The position numbers were made by a program, and so were the translations under genes. From JACMNW01 sp031413495 (GTDB taxonomy: Bacteria > Pseudomonadota > Alphaproteobacteria > Rhodobacterales > Rhodobacteraceae), in the NCBI GenBank assembly GCA_031413495.1, contig JANOFE010000016.1, forward strand, positions 1 to 10,524: a DNA stretch of 10,524 nucleotides. Direction: 5' to 3'. The notes under the pieces were generated by a model. That model was given only the letters and a program-made list of their open reading frames with translations. It was not told the DNA's origin and did not search any database. Within the stretch, counting starts at the first letter, position 1. The number at the start of each line of letters is the position of its first letter. Below, piece by piece: positions 1 through 7,282 of this stretch.

Positions 1-1215
1 CATGCAGGCGAACGGGTTTGGCGCAACCTGTTGAAATCTGATCCATCCGTTGATCTTGTGCATTTCACCATTCTGCGGCCACCAGAAAAGCAAGATGGCA
101 TCCCGGTGGATGAACTGTCGCTGATCGCCTTTCCGACGCGAGAGTTGTTTGTGGAAAAGATCAACGAATTCGATCTGATTATCTTTGATCGCTACCGTAT
201 TCGCGGCATCCTGCCGATGTCTTACCTTGAAAACGTGCGCGATTATGTGCGCGGTGGCGGCACCGTTCTGGTCGCAGCAGGGCCAGAGTCGGGCGCGGTA
301 GACAGCCTTTGGCGGTCGCCCTTGGCCGAAGTGCTGCCAGTGGATGTCACGTCGCGCGTTATTGACGAAGGCTTCAAACCCGCCCTGACTGACCTTGGCC
401 GCAAACATCCGGTAACCGAAGGGCTGGAAGCGCTGGCCCCGGAAGGTGGCTGGGGGCGCTGGTTCCGCACAATTGAGATCACGCCAAAATCGGGGCAGGT
501 GGTGATGTCCGGCCCAGGTAATCGGCCACTGTTGGTGCTGGACCGGGTGGATGAAGGCCGTGTGGCGGTGCTGGCATCGGATCATGCCTGGCTTTGGGGG
601 CGGGGCTATGAAGGCGGCGGGCCGCAATTGGAATTGCTGCGCAGACTTGCGCATTGGATGCTGAAAGAACCCGAACTGGAAGAAGAGGCGCTGACGGCGA
701 TTGCCAAGGGCGATGTGCTAAGCATCACCCGGCGCACCGTGGCCGAAGACCCGCCGGGCGATCTGACCATCACCGGGCCAGATGGCGCGCAGGCGGTTAT
801 TGCTATGCCGGAAACCGCGCCGGGGCGCTATCAGGCCGATTGGCAAGCCCCGATGATGGGGCTGTTCCGGCTGGTGCAGGGTGATTTGACCCGCGTTGTG
901 GCCGTTGGCCCATCTGCCCCGCGTGAGTTTGAAGAAACCATTGCTGATACCGAAAAGCTGGCCCCGATGGTTGCTGCCACGCGCGGTGGTATTCTGCCGC
1001 TCGAAGATGGCATTCCCGATATTCGCGCTGTGCGTGATGGGCGGCAGGCTTCGGGCCGGGGGTGGATCGGCATCGTGCCGCGTGGCGCTTACGTGACGCA
1101 GGATATTTCGGTGGCGGCCTTGTTGCCCGGCTGGCTGTATCTGGTGCTGGCGGCCAGCCTTGCGCTTGCGGCTTGGTTGGTCGAAGGGCGGCGGGTGGCG
1201 GCAAAGCGCGCCTAG
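1..1215 (+). CDS. Large membrane protein with glutamine-amidotransferase-like domain, 3' part (5' end outside window)
   Basis: The reading frame is open from base 1, so the in-frame TTG at 31 is only an internal codon. The 404 visible residues are the C-terminal part of a longer protein. Around visible residues 45-90 they show a beta-alpha-beta pattern (DLIIFDRY, then a helix, then GGGTVLVAAGPE) typical of class I glutamine-amidotransferase-like or flavodoxin-like folds. A conserved-looking stretch, VAVLASDHAWLWGRG, follows, then a helix and a beta-rich segment. One membrane span near the C-terminus (LPGWLYLVLAASLALAAWLV) ends in a short basic tail. From memory, proteins of this kind in Rhodobacteraceae are about 690 residues and follow moxR, DUF58 and DUF4159 genes; those genes are not in this window. 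No amidotransferase Cys-His-Glu triad is evident in the visible part, so catalysis should not be assumed. The family call is moderately sure; the function is unknown. Confidence 0.7.
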   Translation, partial: HAGERVWRNLLKSDPSVDLVHFTILRPPEKQDGIPVDELSLIAFPTRELFVEKINEFDLIIFDRYRIRGILPMSYLENVRDYVRGGGTVLVAAGPESGAVDSLWRSPLAEVLPVDVTSRVIDEGFKPALTDLGRKHPVTEGLEALAPEGGWGRWFRTIEITPKSGQVVMSGPGNRPLLVLDRVDEGRVAVLASDHAWLWGRGYEGGGPQLELLRRLAHWMLKEPELEEEALTAIAKGDVLSITRRTVAEDPPGDLTITGPDGAQAVIAMPETAPGRYQADWQAPMMGLFRLVQGDLTRVVAVGPSAPREFEETIADTEKLAPMVAATRGGILPLEDGIPDIRAVRDGRQASGRGWIGIVPRGAYVTQDISVAALLPGWLYLVLAASLALAAWLVEGRRVAAKRA

Positions 1216-1263
1216 TGCTGCAAATTCTGGCGGAAAATTTCTTTGAGCGATTCAAGCCTTACC

Positions 1264-1307
1264 CCGGAGTTTTCGAAAACTCCGGTCCGATTTCTTCGAA
1301 GAAATCG
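1264..1307. repeat. Pair of adjacent perfect palindromes between convergent genes
   Basis: Two perfect palindromes stand side by side, separated by two bases. The first (1264-1285, 22 bp) has the half-site CCGGAGTTTTC. The second (1288-1307, 20 bp) has the half-site CGATTTCTTC. Both are centred on TTCGAA. They lie between the stop of the upstream (+) gene at 1215 and the stop of the convergent DUF599 gene at 1345, so RNA from either strand would carry two strong hairpins. There is no U-run after either one. They may act as a transcript 3' end, an RNA-stabilising structure or a dispersed palindromic repeat; a protein-binding site is less likely in a convergent gap. The structure is certain and the role is inferred. 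Confidence 0.75.
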
Positions 1308-1344
1308 ATTGGTTAGTGGGATGACGACTGGGTGAGGGCCCGAT

Positions 1345-2046
1345 TTAACCTTTTGGCTTGCGCAGCAAAATCACCTCACGTGACACCGATGCAAATTCCC
1401 GCCGCAGCAGAATACCCGTGGTCACAACTGTTGCGGCCATCAGCGCCAGCGGCCCTGCCAGCCACCCCAGCGCGCCAAGCGCAAAGTAAATCGCGCGCAG
1501 GCCGCGGTTAAAACTGCGGGCCGCCGTGATGTTCACTTCGGCGGCTTGGCCCGCACGATGATAGCAATAGGGGTCTGCCGGATCATTCGGCACGGCTGCC
1601 ATCATGATGGAACAGTAGCCAAACAACCGATGCGCCCAAACGAATTTCAGAAGCGCATTGGCCAGAAACGCCAACACCACGATAATTTTCAACTCAATCG
1701 CCACAGCCCCCGCATCCAGCGCAAGTTGGGCAGCCAAGCCCTTAAGCACGGCGGCATTGCCGATCAACGCCACCCCGCCCCCAAGTGCAATCATACAGGT
1801 TGATGCGAAAAACGCTGTCCCCTGCCGCAGGCTGTCGATCACCGTGGCATCAAAAATACGGGGGTCGCGGGTGACGAACTGGCGCATCCAATCGCGGCGA
1901 TAGTCGTTCATCAGAACCGATACAGACGGGCGGCTGGCCGGGGGATGCTCCACCAACCATCCGGCAACCACCCAAGCAAGGACCAGCCCGGCAAAAGCGA
2001 TCAGGTCCATGGTATTGGTTGCAAGCAAGCTATCAATCAAAGTCAT
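1345..2046 (-). CDS. DUF599 family integral membrane protein
   Basis: This 233-residue protein has the features of the DUF599 family. They include a first membrane span at about residues 14-33, the NDYRRDWM motif, a DSLRQGTAFFASTCMIALGG segment, KFVWAHRLFGYCSIMMAAVP, and FNRGLRAIYFALGALGWLAGP leading into the last spans. Four or more hydrophobic segments are seen. The function of the family is not established. I chose the ATG at 2046 because its N-terminus (MTLIDSLL, then the first span) fits the family. The longer in-frame starts at 2082 and 2121 would run into the glcD promoter and add a basic stretch unlike the family. The Shine-Dalgarno sequence is weak. The gene is divergent from glcD; a promoter-like TTGGTA-N15-TATAAC on the minus strand (2121 to 2095) is possible but poorly spaced. 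Confidence 0.85.
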   Translation of the reverse strand: MTLIDSLLATNTMDLIAFAGLVLAWVVAGWLVEHPPASRPSVSVLMNDYRRDWMRQFVTRDPRIFDATVIDSLRQGTAFFASTCMIALGGGVALIGNAAVLKGLAAQLALDAGAVAIELKIIVVLAFLANALLKFVWAHRLFGYCSIMMAAVPNDPADPYCYHRAGQAAEVNITAARSFNRGLRAIYFALGALGWLAGPLALMAATVVTTGILLRREFASVSREVILLRKPKG

Positions 2047-2075
2047 CTGCCGAGCATACTGTGCCCACTTGCGTC

Positions 2076-2104
2076 TTGCCATAGCTACAAATTGGTTATA
2101 TAAT
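2076..2104 (+). promoter_or_regulatory. Sigma-70 type promoter of the glc operon
   Basis: TTGCCA (2076-2081) matches TTGACA at five of six positions. A 17-base spacer separates it from a perfect TATAAT (2099-2104). The predicted transcription start is near 2111, leaving a leader of about 25 bases before the glcD ATG at 2136, with TTGGAG (2123-2128) as ribosome binding site. The region is strikingly AT-rich against the GC-rich surroundings. Such a strong basal promoter in this clade suggests that expression is restrained by a repressor or otherwise tightly controlled. Confidence 0.7.
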
Positions 2105-2126
2105 TTTACCAATAATACCAAATTGG
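2091..2126. promoter_or_regulatory. Candidate operator: inverted TTGGT/ACCAA repeats over the glcD -10 box
   Basis: ATTGGT (2091-2096) and ACCAAT (2108-2113) form a perfect 6-bp inverted repeat with an 11-base spacer that contains the -10 box. A further ACCAAATTGG (2117-2126) gives an additional ACCAA half-site facing a TTGG and overlaps the ribosome binding site. TGGT/ACCA half-sites are typical of GntR-family regulators of the FadR subfamily (FadR, PdhR, LldR and relatives), usually with a 3-base spacer. The related GlcC controls glycolate genes in E. coli. The spacing here is different, so the regulator is uncertain. No GntR gene lies in the window. The site could also affect the divergent DUF599 gene. 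Confidence 0.5.
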
Positions 2127-2135
2127 AGTATCGCT

Positions 2136-3569
2136 ATGCAAATGCCTGTGCCAGATGCTGCCATACTGGCGCTGAAATCCCGTTTGGTGGATCGGTTGTT
2201 GGCGATTATGCCGGCAGATTCGGTGATCCATAACGAAACCGAAACCCGTGCCTATGAATGCGATGCGCTGACTGCCTATCGCTGCCCGCCTTTGGTGGCA
2301 GTGTTGCCGCGCACCACTGCCGAAGTCTCCGCCGTGCTAAAGCTGTGCCACGCCATGGGCGTGCCCGTGGTGCCGCGCGGATCGGGCACCAGCCTTGCCG
2401 GGGGTGCGTTGCCCACCGCCGATTGCGTGATCCTGGGCGTGGCGCGGATGAACGATGTGATTGAGACGGATTATGACAACCGGTTTATCCGCGTGCAGTC
2501 GGGCCGCACCAATCTGTCGGTGACTGGTGCCGTTGAAGCGGACGGTTTCTTTTACGCTCCGGACCCATCAAGCCAGCTTGCCTGCGCCATTGCGGGCAAT
2601 ATCGCGATGAACTCTGGCGGCGCGCATTGCCTGAAATATGGTGTCACGACCAACAATCTGCTCGGCGTCACGCTAGTGTTGATGGATGGCACTGTGGTTG
2701 AAGTAGGCGGCGCGCATATGGATGCAGGCGGGCTTGATCTTCTGGGTGTGATCTGCGGATCAGAGGGTCAGCTTGGCGTGGTCACTGAGGCCACTCTGCG
2801 CATCTTGCCAAAACCCGAAGGCGCGCGGCCTGTGTTGATCGGGTTTGACAGCAACGAAGTGGCCGGCGAATGCGTGGCTGATATCATCAAAGCGGGCATT
2901 CTGCCGGTGGCCATCGAATTCATGGACCGCCCTTGCATACGCGCGACCGAGGATTTCGCACATGCAGGCTATCCCGATTGTGAGGCATTGCTGATTGTCG
3001 AGGTCGAGGGAAGCCCATCCGAGATTGACGAGCAATTGGCGCTGATCAAAGCCATCGCTCTGCGGCATGATCCTGTAGAGTTTCGCGAAAGCAAATCGGA
3101 AGACGAATCCAAGAAAATCTGGCTTGGCCGCAAATCGGCTTTTGGCGCGATGGGCCAGATCAATGATTACATGTGTCTCGACGGGACAATCCCGATCACC
3201 GCCCTGCCCTTGGTCCTGCGCCGGATTGGCGAGATGTCCAAACAGTTTGGCCTCGATGTGGGCAATGTGTTTCACGCGGGCGACGGCAACATGCACCCGC
3301 TTATCCTGTTTGACGCCAACAAACCGGGTGATCTGGAACTGTGCGAGGCATTCGGGGCCGAAATATTGAAACTATGTGTCGAGGTCGGCGGTTGCCTGAC
3401 GGGCGAGCATGGCGTGGGCATCGAAAAGCGCGACCTGATGTCGGTGCAATTCAGCGATGCCGACATGGAAGCGCAATTGCGGGTCAAGGATGTGTTTGAT
3501 CCGGCGTGGTTACTGAATGCGGCAAAGGTGTTTCCTTTGCAGATCACCGCCTCCCGGCGCGCCGCGTAG
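2136..3569 (+). CDS. glcD: Glycolate dehydrogenase (oxidase), FAD-linked subunit GlcD
   Basis: This subunit carries the FAD site of the GlcDEF complex, which oxidises glycolate (and often D-lactate) to glyoxylate at the cytoplasmic membrane. The 477 residues match the family, which is about 480-500 long. The N-terminal FAD-binding type 4 (PCMH) domain has the pyrophosphate loop RGSGTSLAGG at residues 81-90 and the PDPSSQ...GGAHCLKYGVT region. The C-terminal FAD-oxidase domain has FHAGDGNMHP at 379-388 and EHGVGIEK from 424, which are hallmark ligand and metal/FAD motifs. The ATG at 2136 is preceded by TTGGAG with a 7-base spacer. It is the first gene of the operon, and glcE begins one base after its stop. 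D-lactate dehydrogenases share these domains, but the following glcE and glcF settle the assignment. Confidence 0.95.
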   Translation: MQMPVPDAAILALKSRLVDRLLAIMPADSVIHNETETRAYECDALTAYRCPPLVAVLPRTTAEVSAVLKLCHAMGVPVVPRGSGTSLAGGALPTADCVILGVARMNDVIETDYDNRFIRVQSGRTNLSVTGAVEADGFFYAPDPSSQLACAIAGNIAMNSGGAHCLKYGVTTNNLLGVTLVLMDGTVVEVGGAHMDAGGLDLLGVICGSEGQLGVVTEATLRILPKPEGARPVLIGFDSNEVAGECVADIIKAGILPVAIEFMDRPCIRATEDFAHAGYPDCEALLIVEVEGSPSEIDEQLALIKAIALRHDPVEFRESKSEDESKKIWLGRKSAFGAMGQINDYMCLDGTIPITALPLVLRRIGEMSKQFGLDVGNVFHAGDGNMHPLILFDANKPGDLELCEAFGAEILKLCVEVGGCLTGEHGVGIEKRDLMSVQFSDADMEAQLRVKDVFDPAWLLNAAKVFPLQITASRRAA

Positions 3570-3570
3570 T

Positions 3571-4698
3571 ATGGCGCTGCGCCCAAACTCTGAAGCGGAA
3601 CTCGCGGAATACGTGCGCGGCGCGAATGGGCCGTTGCGCATCGCGGGCGGCGGGACACGGGCGCTCGGGCATTTCGGTCCGGCAGAAACCTTAGAGACGG
3701 CGGCACTGACGGGCGTTTCCTTGTATGAACCCGGTGCGCTGACACTGGTGGCGGGCGCTGGCACGCCGCTTGCAGATATTGAGGCGTTGCTGGCCGCTGA
3801 AGGCCAGCGATTGCCGTTCGAAGTGCCCGATATGCGCGGATTGCTGGGCCGCACCGGCAGCTCAACACTGGGCGGGGTGGTTGCCACCAACGCATCAGGC
3901 CCCCGCCGCGTGCAGGTAGGGGCCTGCCGCGACAGTTTGATTGGGGTGCGGTTTGTTGATGGGTCCGGCACCATTGTCAAGAATGGCGGACGGGTGATGA
4001 AAAACGTCACCGGCTATGATCTGGTCAAGCTGATGGCGGGCAGTCATGGCACTTTGGGGGTGTTGACCGAAGTCAGCTTCAAGCTGTTGCCCGTGCCAGA
4101 GGCGGCAGCCACGGTGATGCTTTACGGGCTTGATGCGCGCGCTGCCGTAGCCGCGATGGCGGCGGCGCTCGGCTCGCCCTTTGAGGTGTCGGGTGCTGCG
4201 CATGTTTCTGCCGGGGCGGACGAGCATCCGGTCACATTCCTGCGGATCGAAGGGTTTGAAGCGTCGGTCACGTACCGCGCAGAACGGTTGAAATCCTTGT
4301 TGGCAGGGCGCGGCGAGGTGGTACTGGTCACAGACCGCGCACAGGTGGATCGGCAGTGGCAAGACCTGCGTGATGTGGGCGCATTTCACGGCACCGCAAA
4401 AGACATTTGGCGCATTTCGGTGAAACCATCGGACGCGCCAGAAATCATCGGCCGCATGCCTGCGGGCGCAAGCACCTGTCTGGATTGGGGCGGTGGGTTG
4501 ATTTGGGCGGCGGTTGATCGTGGCACCAATCTGCGCGTGCACCTTTCACCCTTTGCGGGGCACGCAACGCAGGTGCGGGGCGAGATGGTGGATGGCATCG
4601 CAGTCTTTCACCCCGAGGCCCCAGCTCTTGCCACCCTTGCCAAAGGCCTGCGCGCAAAGTTTGATCCGCGCGGGGTTCTGAACCCCGGCCTGATGTAG
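3571..4698 (+). CDS. glcE: Glycolate dehydrogenase subunit GlcE (FAD-binding)
   Basis: This is the second flavin-binding subunit of glycolate dehydrogenase. Its 375 residues are close to the 350-400 usual for GlcE. The pyrophosphate loop LRIAGGGTRALG is at residues 22-33. Then come GRTGSSTLGGVVATNASGPR and the characteristic MKNVTGYDLVKLMAGSHGTLG segment, and the C-terminus ends in KFDPRGVLNPGLM. As is normal for GlcE, the full FAD-oxidase C domain of GlcD with its GDGNMHP and EHGVG motifs is absent. The frame is open back to 3517 inside glcD, but homology begins at MALRPNSEAELAEYVR, so the ATG at 3571 is chosen. It sits one base after the glcD stop without a good Shine-Dalgarno, so translation is probably coupled to glcD. 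Confidence 0.93.
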   Translation: MALRPNSEAELAEYVRGANGPLRIAGGGTRALGHFGPAETLETAALTGVSLYEPGALTLVAGAGTPLADIEALLAAEGQRLPFEVPDMRGLLGRTGSSTLGGVVATNASGPRRVQVGACRDSLIGVRFVDGSGTIVKNGGRVMKNVTGYDLVKLMAGSHGTLGVLTEVSFKLLPVPEAAATVMLYGLDARAAVAAMAAALGSPFEVSGAAHVSAGADEHPVTFLRIEGFEASVTYRAERLKSLLAGRGEVVLVTDRAQVDRQWQDLRDVGAFHGTAKDIWRISVKPSDAPEIIGRMPAGASTCLDWGGGLIWAAVDRGTNLRVHLSPFAGHATQVRGEMVDGIAVFHPEAPALATLAKGLRAKFDPRGVLNPGLM

Positions 4699-4707
4699 GA
4701 ACGCCGT

Positions 4708-5034
4708 ATGGAACTTGCCCTGATCTTTATTGCTTTGCCGGTGATGGCCTATCTGGCCCTTGCGTGCCTGCCACGTGGCAGACCTGCGCTGATTGGCATT
4801 GCGATTGCAGCACTGGTGATTGCCGTGCTGTGGGTGACGCTGGGGATAGGCAGCAGCGACAGCTACATGATTGCATTGATCGGGTTTATGTTTTCTGCGG
4901 CCACCCTAGCAGCCATCGTTCAGGTCATCCGCCACATCATCGGTGTGGGCAGGCCGCGTTGGGTTTACCCGACGATTGTCATAATCGCTCTGCTTGCGGC
5001 GGGTCTTCCCATGATTAACGTATTGGGCGTCTGA
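4708..5034 (+). CDS. Small four-helix membrane protein inside the glc operon, function unknown
   Basis: This 108-residue protein is almost entirely hydrophobic, with four predicted membrane spans at about residues 2-19, 26-46, 52-74 and 83-105. The loops between them are short: an Arg-containing loop after span 1, GIGSSDS between spans 2 and 3, and HIIGVGRPRW between spans 3 and 4. The start is well supported, because AGGA (4697-4700) overlaps the glcE stop and lies 7 bases before the ATG. The stop is one base before the glcF GTG, so it is translated as part of the operon. I recall similar unnamed small membrane proteins at this position in related bacteria but cannot verify this here. GlcDEF subunits lack membrane spans, so a role as membrane anchor or quinone-side partner is a reasonable inference. 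A transport role is also possible. Confidence 0.85.
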   Translation: MELALIFIALPVMAYLALACLPRGRPALIGIAIAALVIAVLWVTLGIGSSDSYMIALIGFMFSAATLAAIVQVIRHIIGVGRPRWVYPTIVIIALLAAGLPMINVLGV

Positions 5035-5035
5035 C

Positions 5036-6322
5036 GTGCAAACCAATTTCTCACCCGAACAACTGCGTGATCCTGCCACCGCCGAGGCAAATGGCGTGCT
5101 GCGCACCTGTGTGCATTGCGGGTTTTGCACTGCAACCTGCCCGACCTACCAAGTGCTGGGCGATGAATTGGATAGCCCGCGCGGGCGCATTTATCTGATC
5201 AAGGATATGTTGGAAACAGGGCGGCCTGCGGATGCGAAAACCGTCAAGCACATTGACAGATGCCTGTCCTGCCTTGCCTGCATGACAACCTGCCCATCAG
5301 GCGTGAATTATATGCATCTGGTGGATCATGCGCGGGATTATATCGAGAAAACGTATCGCCGCCCCTTTATGGACCGCCTGTTGCGCCGGGTTCTGGCGTG
5401 GGTGATACCGCATCCAACGCGGTTTCGGTTGGCGCTGTTAGGGGCCAAGGTCGCGCAGCCTTTTTCGTTCCTGATGCCTGACGCGCGGCTTCGCGCGATG
5501 CTGGCCATGGCCCCCAAAACCATTCCCCCGGTCAGTCGCAATGACGACCCGCAAGTGTTTCCCGCCGATGGGCCAGTGCGGATGCGGGTGGCGTTGATGA
5601 CCGGCTGTGCACAAAAGGCGCTGAACACGGACATCAATGATGCAACCATCCGCATTCTGCGCAGGCTGGGCTGCGAAGTCGTCATCGCCCACGGTATGGG
5701 CTGTTGCGGGGCGTTAACGCATCATATGGGCAAGGCTGATCTGGCGCACGCATCAGCCGCCAACAACATCCGGGCCTGGATAGCAGAGAAATCGGGTATG
5801 GGCCTTGATGCGGTGGTGATCAACACAAGCGGATGTGGCACGACGGTGAAGGATTACGGCCATATGTTCCAGCACGGTTCCTTGGCCGCAGATGCCGCGA
5901 TAATTTCCGGAATGACGATGGATATCAGTGAATTGCTGGTAAAGATAGGCTTGCCGGAAGGGCAACAGAAAAACCTGCGCGTGGCCTATCACGCCGCCTG
6001 TTCGCTGCAGCATGGTCAGCAAATCAAATCCGCGCCGAAAGATCTGCTAAAGCGTGCGGGCTTTGATGTGGTGGAACCCACAGATAGCCATTTGTGTTGC
6101 GGATCGGCAGGCACTTACAACCTGCTGCAGCCCGAAATCTCTGCGCAATTGAAGGCGCGCAAGGTCAAAACTCTGGAAGCGCGCAACCCTGATATCATCT
6201 CGGCTGGTAACATCGGCTGCATGATGCAGATCGGGTCTGCCACCCGAACGCCCATTGTGCATACGGTCGAGCTGCTGGATTGGGCAACTGGTGGGCCAAA
6301 ACCGAAGGCGCTGCTGGGATAA
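5036..6322 (+). CDS. glcF: Glycolate dehydrogenase iron-sulfur subunit GlcF
   Basis: GlcF passes electrons from the flavin subunits towards the quinone pool. The 428 residues carry two ferredoxin-type 4Fe-4S motifs of CxxCxxCxxxCP form: C25, C28, C31, C35 and C76, C79, C82, C86. Two cysteine-rich CCG domains follow. The first has C191, MGCCG at 221-225 and C267; the second has C322 and LCCGSAG from 353. This order, two 4Fe-4S sites then two CCG domains, is that of GlcF and of the related GlpC/LldF-type subunits. The start is a GTG one base after the stop of the small membrane protein, with a poor Shine-Dalgarno, implying coupling. It is the last gene of the operon; no U-tract terminator is seen before the protease gene. 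Confidence 0.95.
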   Translation: MQTNFSPEQLRDPATAEANGVLRTCVHCGFCTATCPTYQVLGDELDSPRGRIYLIKDMLETGRPADAKTVKHIDRCLSCLACMTTCPSGVNYMHLVDHARDYIEKTYRRPFMDRLLRRVLAWVIPHPTRFRLALLGAKVAQPFSFLMPDARLRAMLAMAPKTIPPVSRNDDPQVFPADGPVRMRVALMTGCAQKALNTDINDATIRILRRLGCEVVIAHGMGCCGALTHHMGKADLAHASAANNIRAWIAEKSGMGLDAVVINTSGCGTTVKDYGHMFQHGSLAADAAIISGMTMDISELLVKIGLPEGQQKNLRVAYHAACSLQHGQQIKSAPKDLLKRAGFDVVEPTDSHLCCGSAGTYNLLQPEISAQLKARKVKTLEARNPDIISAGNIGCMMQIGSATRTPIVHTVELLDWATGGPKPKALLG

Positions 6323-6385
6323 CCAAGTCTTTGTATTTTCGCAAACCGAGCCGGGAAACCGAGGCCAACCTTTCCCATATTTGCT

Positions 6386-6414
6386 TTGGCCGAGCCACAA
6401 ATCCGCCGTATAGG
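6386..6414 (+). promoter_or_regulatory. Weak candidate promoter for the serine protease gene
   Basis: TTGGCC (6386-6391), a 17-base spacer and TATAGG (6409-6414) give the right spacing with partial matches (three or four of six per box), predicting a start near 6421. The -35 overlaps one arm of a 6-bp inverted repeat (GGCCAA 6363-6368 with TTGGCC 6386-6391). The gap of 126 bases after glcF makes an own promoter for the protease likely, but this particular site is tentative. Confidence 0.3.
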
Positions 6415-6448
6415 GTGCCTAGACGCAAAGTCGAAGTCCGGAGGATTG

Positions 6449-7258
6449 ATGCGCCTGTCATTATTGCCCTTGTTATGTTTCGCCCTTTGGTTCCCCGCTT
6501 CTGTCGGGTCGCAGGAAACACCCTTGCGGAAACTGGAAACAGGCGACGACAGCCGGGGCTGGGAAGCCGTTGGTCGGCTGAATTTCGGGACGCGGGGGTT
6601 TTGTACCGGCGCGCTGATAGAACCGCAATTGGTGCTGACCGCTGCCCATTGCCTGTTTGACAAAGAATCCGGCGCGCGGATGGAGGCCGGGCAGATCGAA
6701 TTTCTGGCCGGCTGGCGCAATGGGCGGGCTGCGGCCTACCGCGGCGTGCGCCGGGCAGTGGTCCATCCTGACTATGTTTATGGCGGGGTTGACCGGCTTG
6801 ACCGGGTTGCCTTTGACCTCGCGTTGCTGGAGCTTGATCAACCCATTCGTCTGCCTTCAGTCACGCCGTTTGAGACAGATACTTTGCCCGTCAAAGGGGA
6901 TGAGGTGGAAGTTGTCTCCTACGCTATGGACAGGGCGGAAGCGCCGTCTTTGCAAGAAGTTTGCTTTGTTCTTGGCAACCAACCCGGCGTGTTGGTGTTG
7001 ACCTGTTCAGTCGATTTCGGGTCATCTGGTGCGCCGATTTTTGCCGTGCGTGATGGTGTCGCACGGGTTGTATCGGTTGTTTCGGCCAAGGCCGAGGTTG
7101 ACGGCAAAAAAGTGGCGCTTGGTACCGAATTGCATGTGCCGCTTGCGCGCCTTCGGGCCGAATTGGAAACTGGCGAAGGCGCGCTGCGCAGATCGCCAAG
7201 TGCAGTGCGCGTGTTGTCAGGCAATGCTGCCGGTGGTGCAAAGTTTGTGAAGCCGTAA
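6449..7258 (+). CDS. Secreted trypsin-like (S1 family) serine protease
   Basis: This 269-residue protein begins with a signal peptide (MRLSLLPLLCFALWFPASVG, cleavage near residue 21), so it is exported. The chymotrypsin-fold catalytic triad is visible. His67 is in TAAHC, Asp123 is in FDLALLEL, and Ser193 is in FGSSGAPIF, a variant of the usual GDSGGP. C52 and C68 flank the His as in the chymotrypsin 42-58 disulfide, and C172 with C186 could form a second disulfide before the Ser. The start ATG at 6449 is chosen because GGAGGA (6440-6445) lies just upstream and the signal peptide begins there. The in-frame ATG at 6386 would add 21 polar residues before it. Specificity is not clear because the S1-pocket residues cannot be assigned by eye. 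It is monocistronic or loosely downstream of glcF. Confidence 0.88.
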   Translation: MRLSLLPLLCFALWFPASVGSQETPLRKLETGDDSRGWEAVGRLNFGTRGFCTGALIEPQLVLTAAHCLFDKESGARMEAGQIEFLAGWRNGRAAAYRGVRRAVVHPDYVYGGVDRLDRVAFDLALLELDQPIRLPSVTPFETDTLPVKGDEVEVVSYAMDRAEAPSLQEVCFVLGNQPGVLVLTCSVDFGSSGAPIFAVRDGVARVVSVVSAKAEVDGKKVALGTELHVPLARLRAELETGEGALRRSPSAVRVLSGNAAGGAKFVKP

Positions 7259-7282
7259 CGCATTTGGTGTTGTACGGCACCT

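Noticed and set aside
2047..2121. Longer start for the DUF599 protein (in-frame ATG at 2121 or 2082)
   Set aside because: The extension is basic and unlike the family N-terminus, lacks a Shine-Dalgarno, and would place coding sequence across the glcD promoter boxes.
3517..3570. Start of GlcE at ATG 3517 inside glcD
   Set aside because: The 18 extra residues (Cys/Arg/Pro-rich) have no counterpart in GlcE, and ATG 3571 directly follows the glcD stop.
3272..4010. Long minus-strand reading frames opposite glcD and glcE
   Set aside because: They lie opposite well-identified genes, show Arg/Pro/Ser/His-rich composition typical of antisense frames in GC-rich DNA, and match no family.
6344..6363. 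Direct repeat AAACCGAG twice within about 20 bases
   Set aside because: It is too short and isolated to suggest a binding array or CRISPR.
6363..6391. Inverted repeat GGCCAA/TTGGCC as terminator of the glc operon
   Set aside because: There are only 6 bp with a 17-base loop and no T-run; no intrinsic terminator is visible after glcF.
6386..6448. Upstream ATG for the serine protease
   Set aside because: It would put 21 polar residues before a clear signal peptide and has no ribosome binding site.
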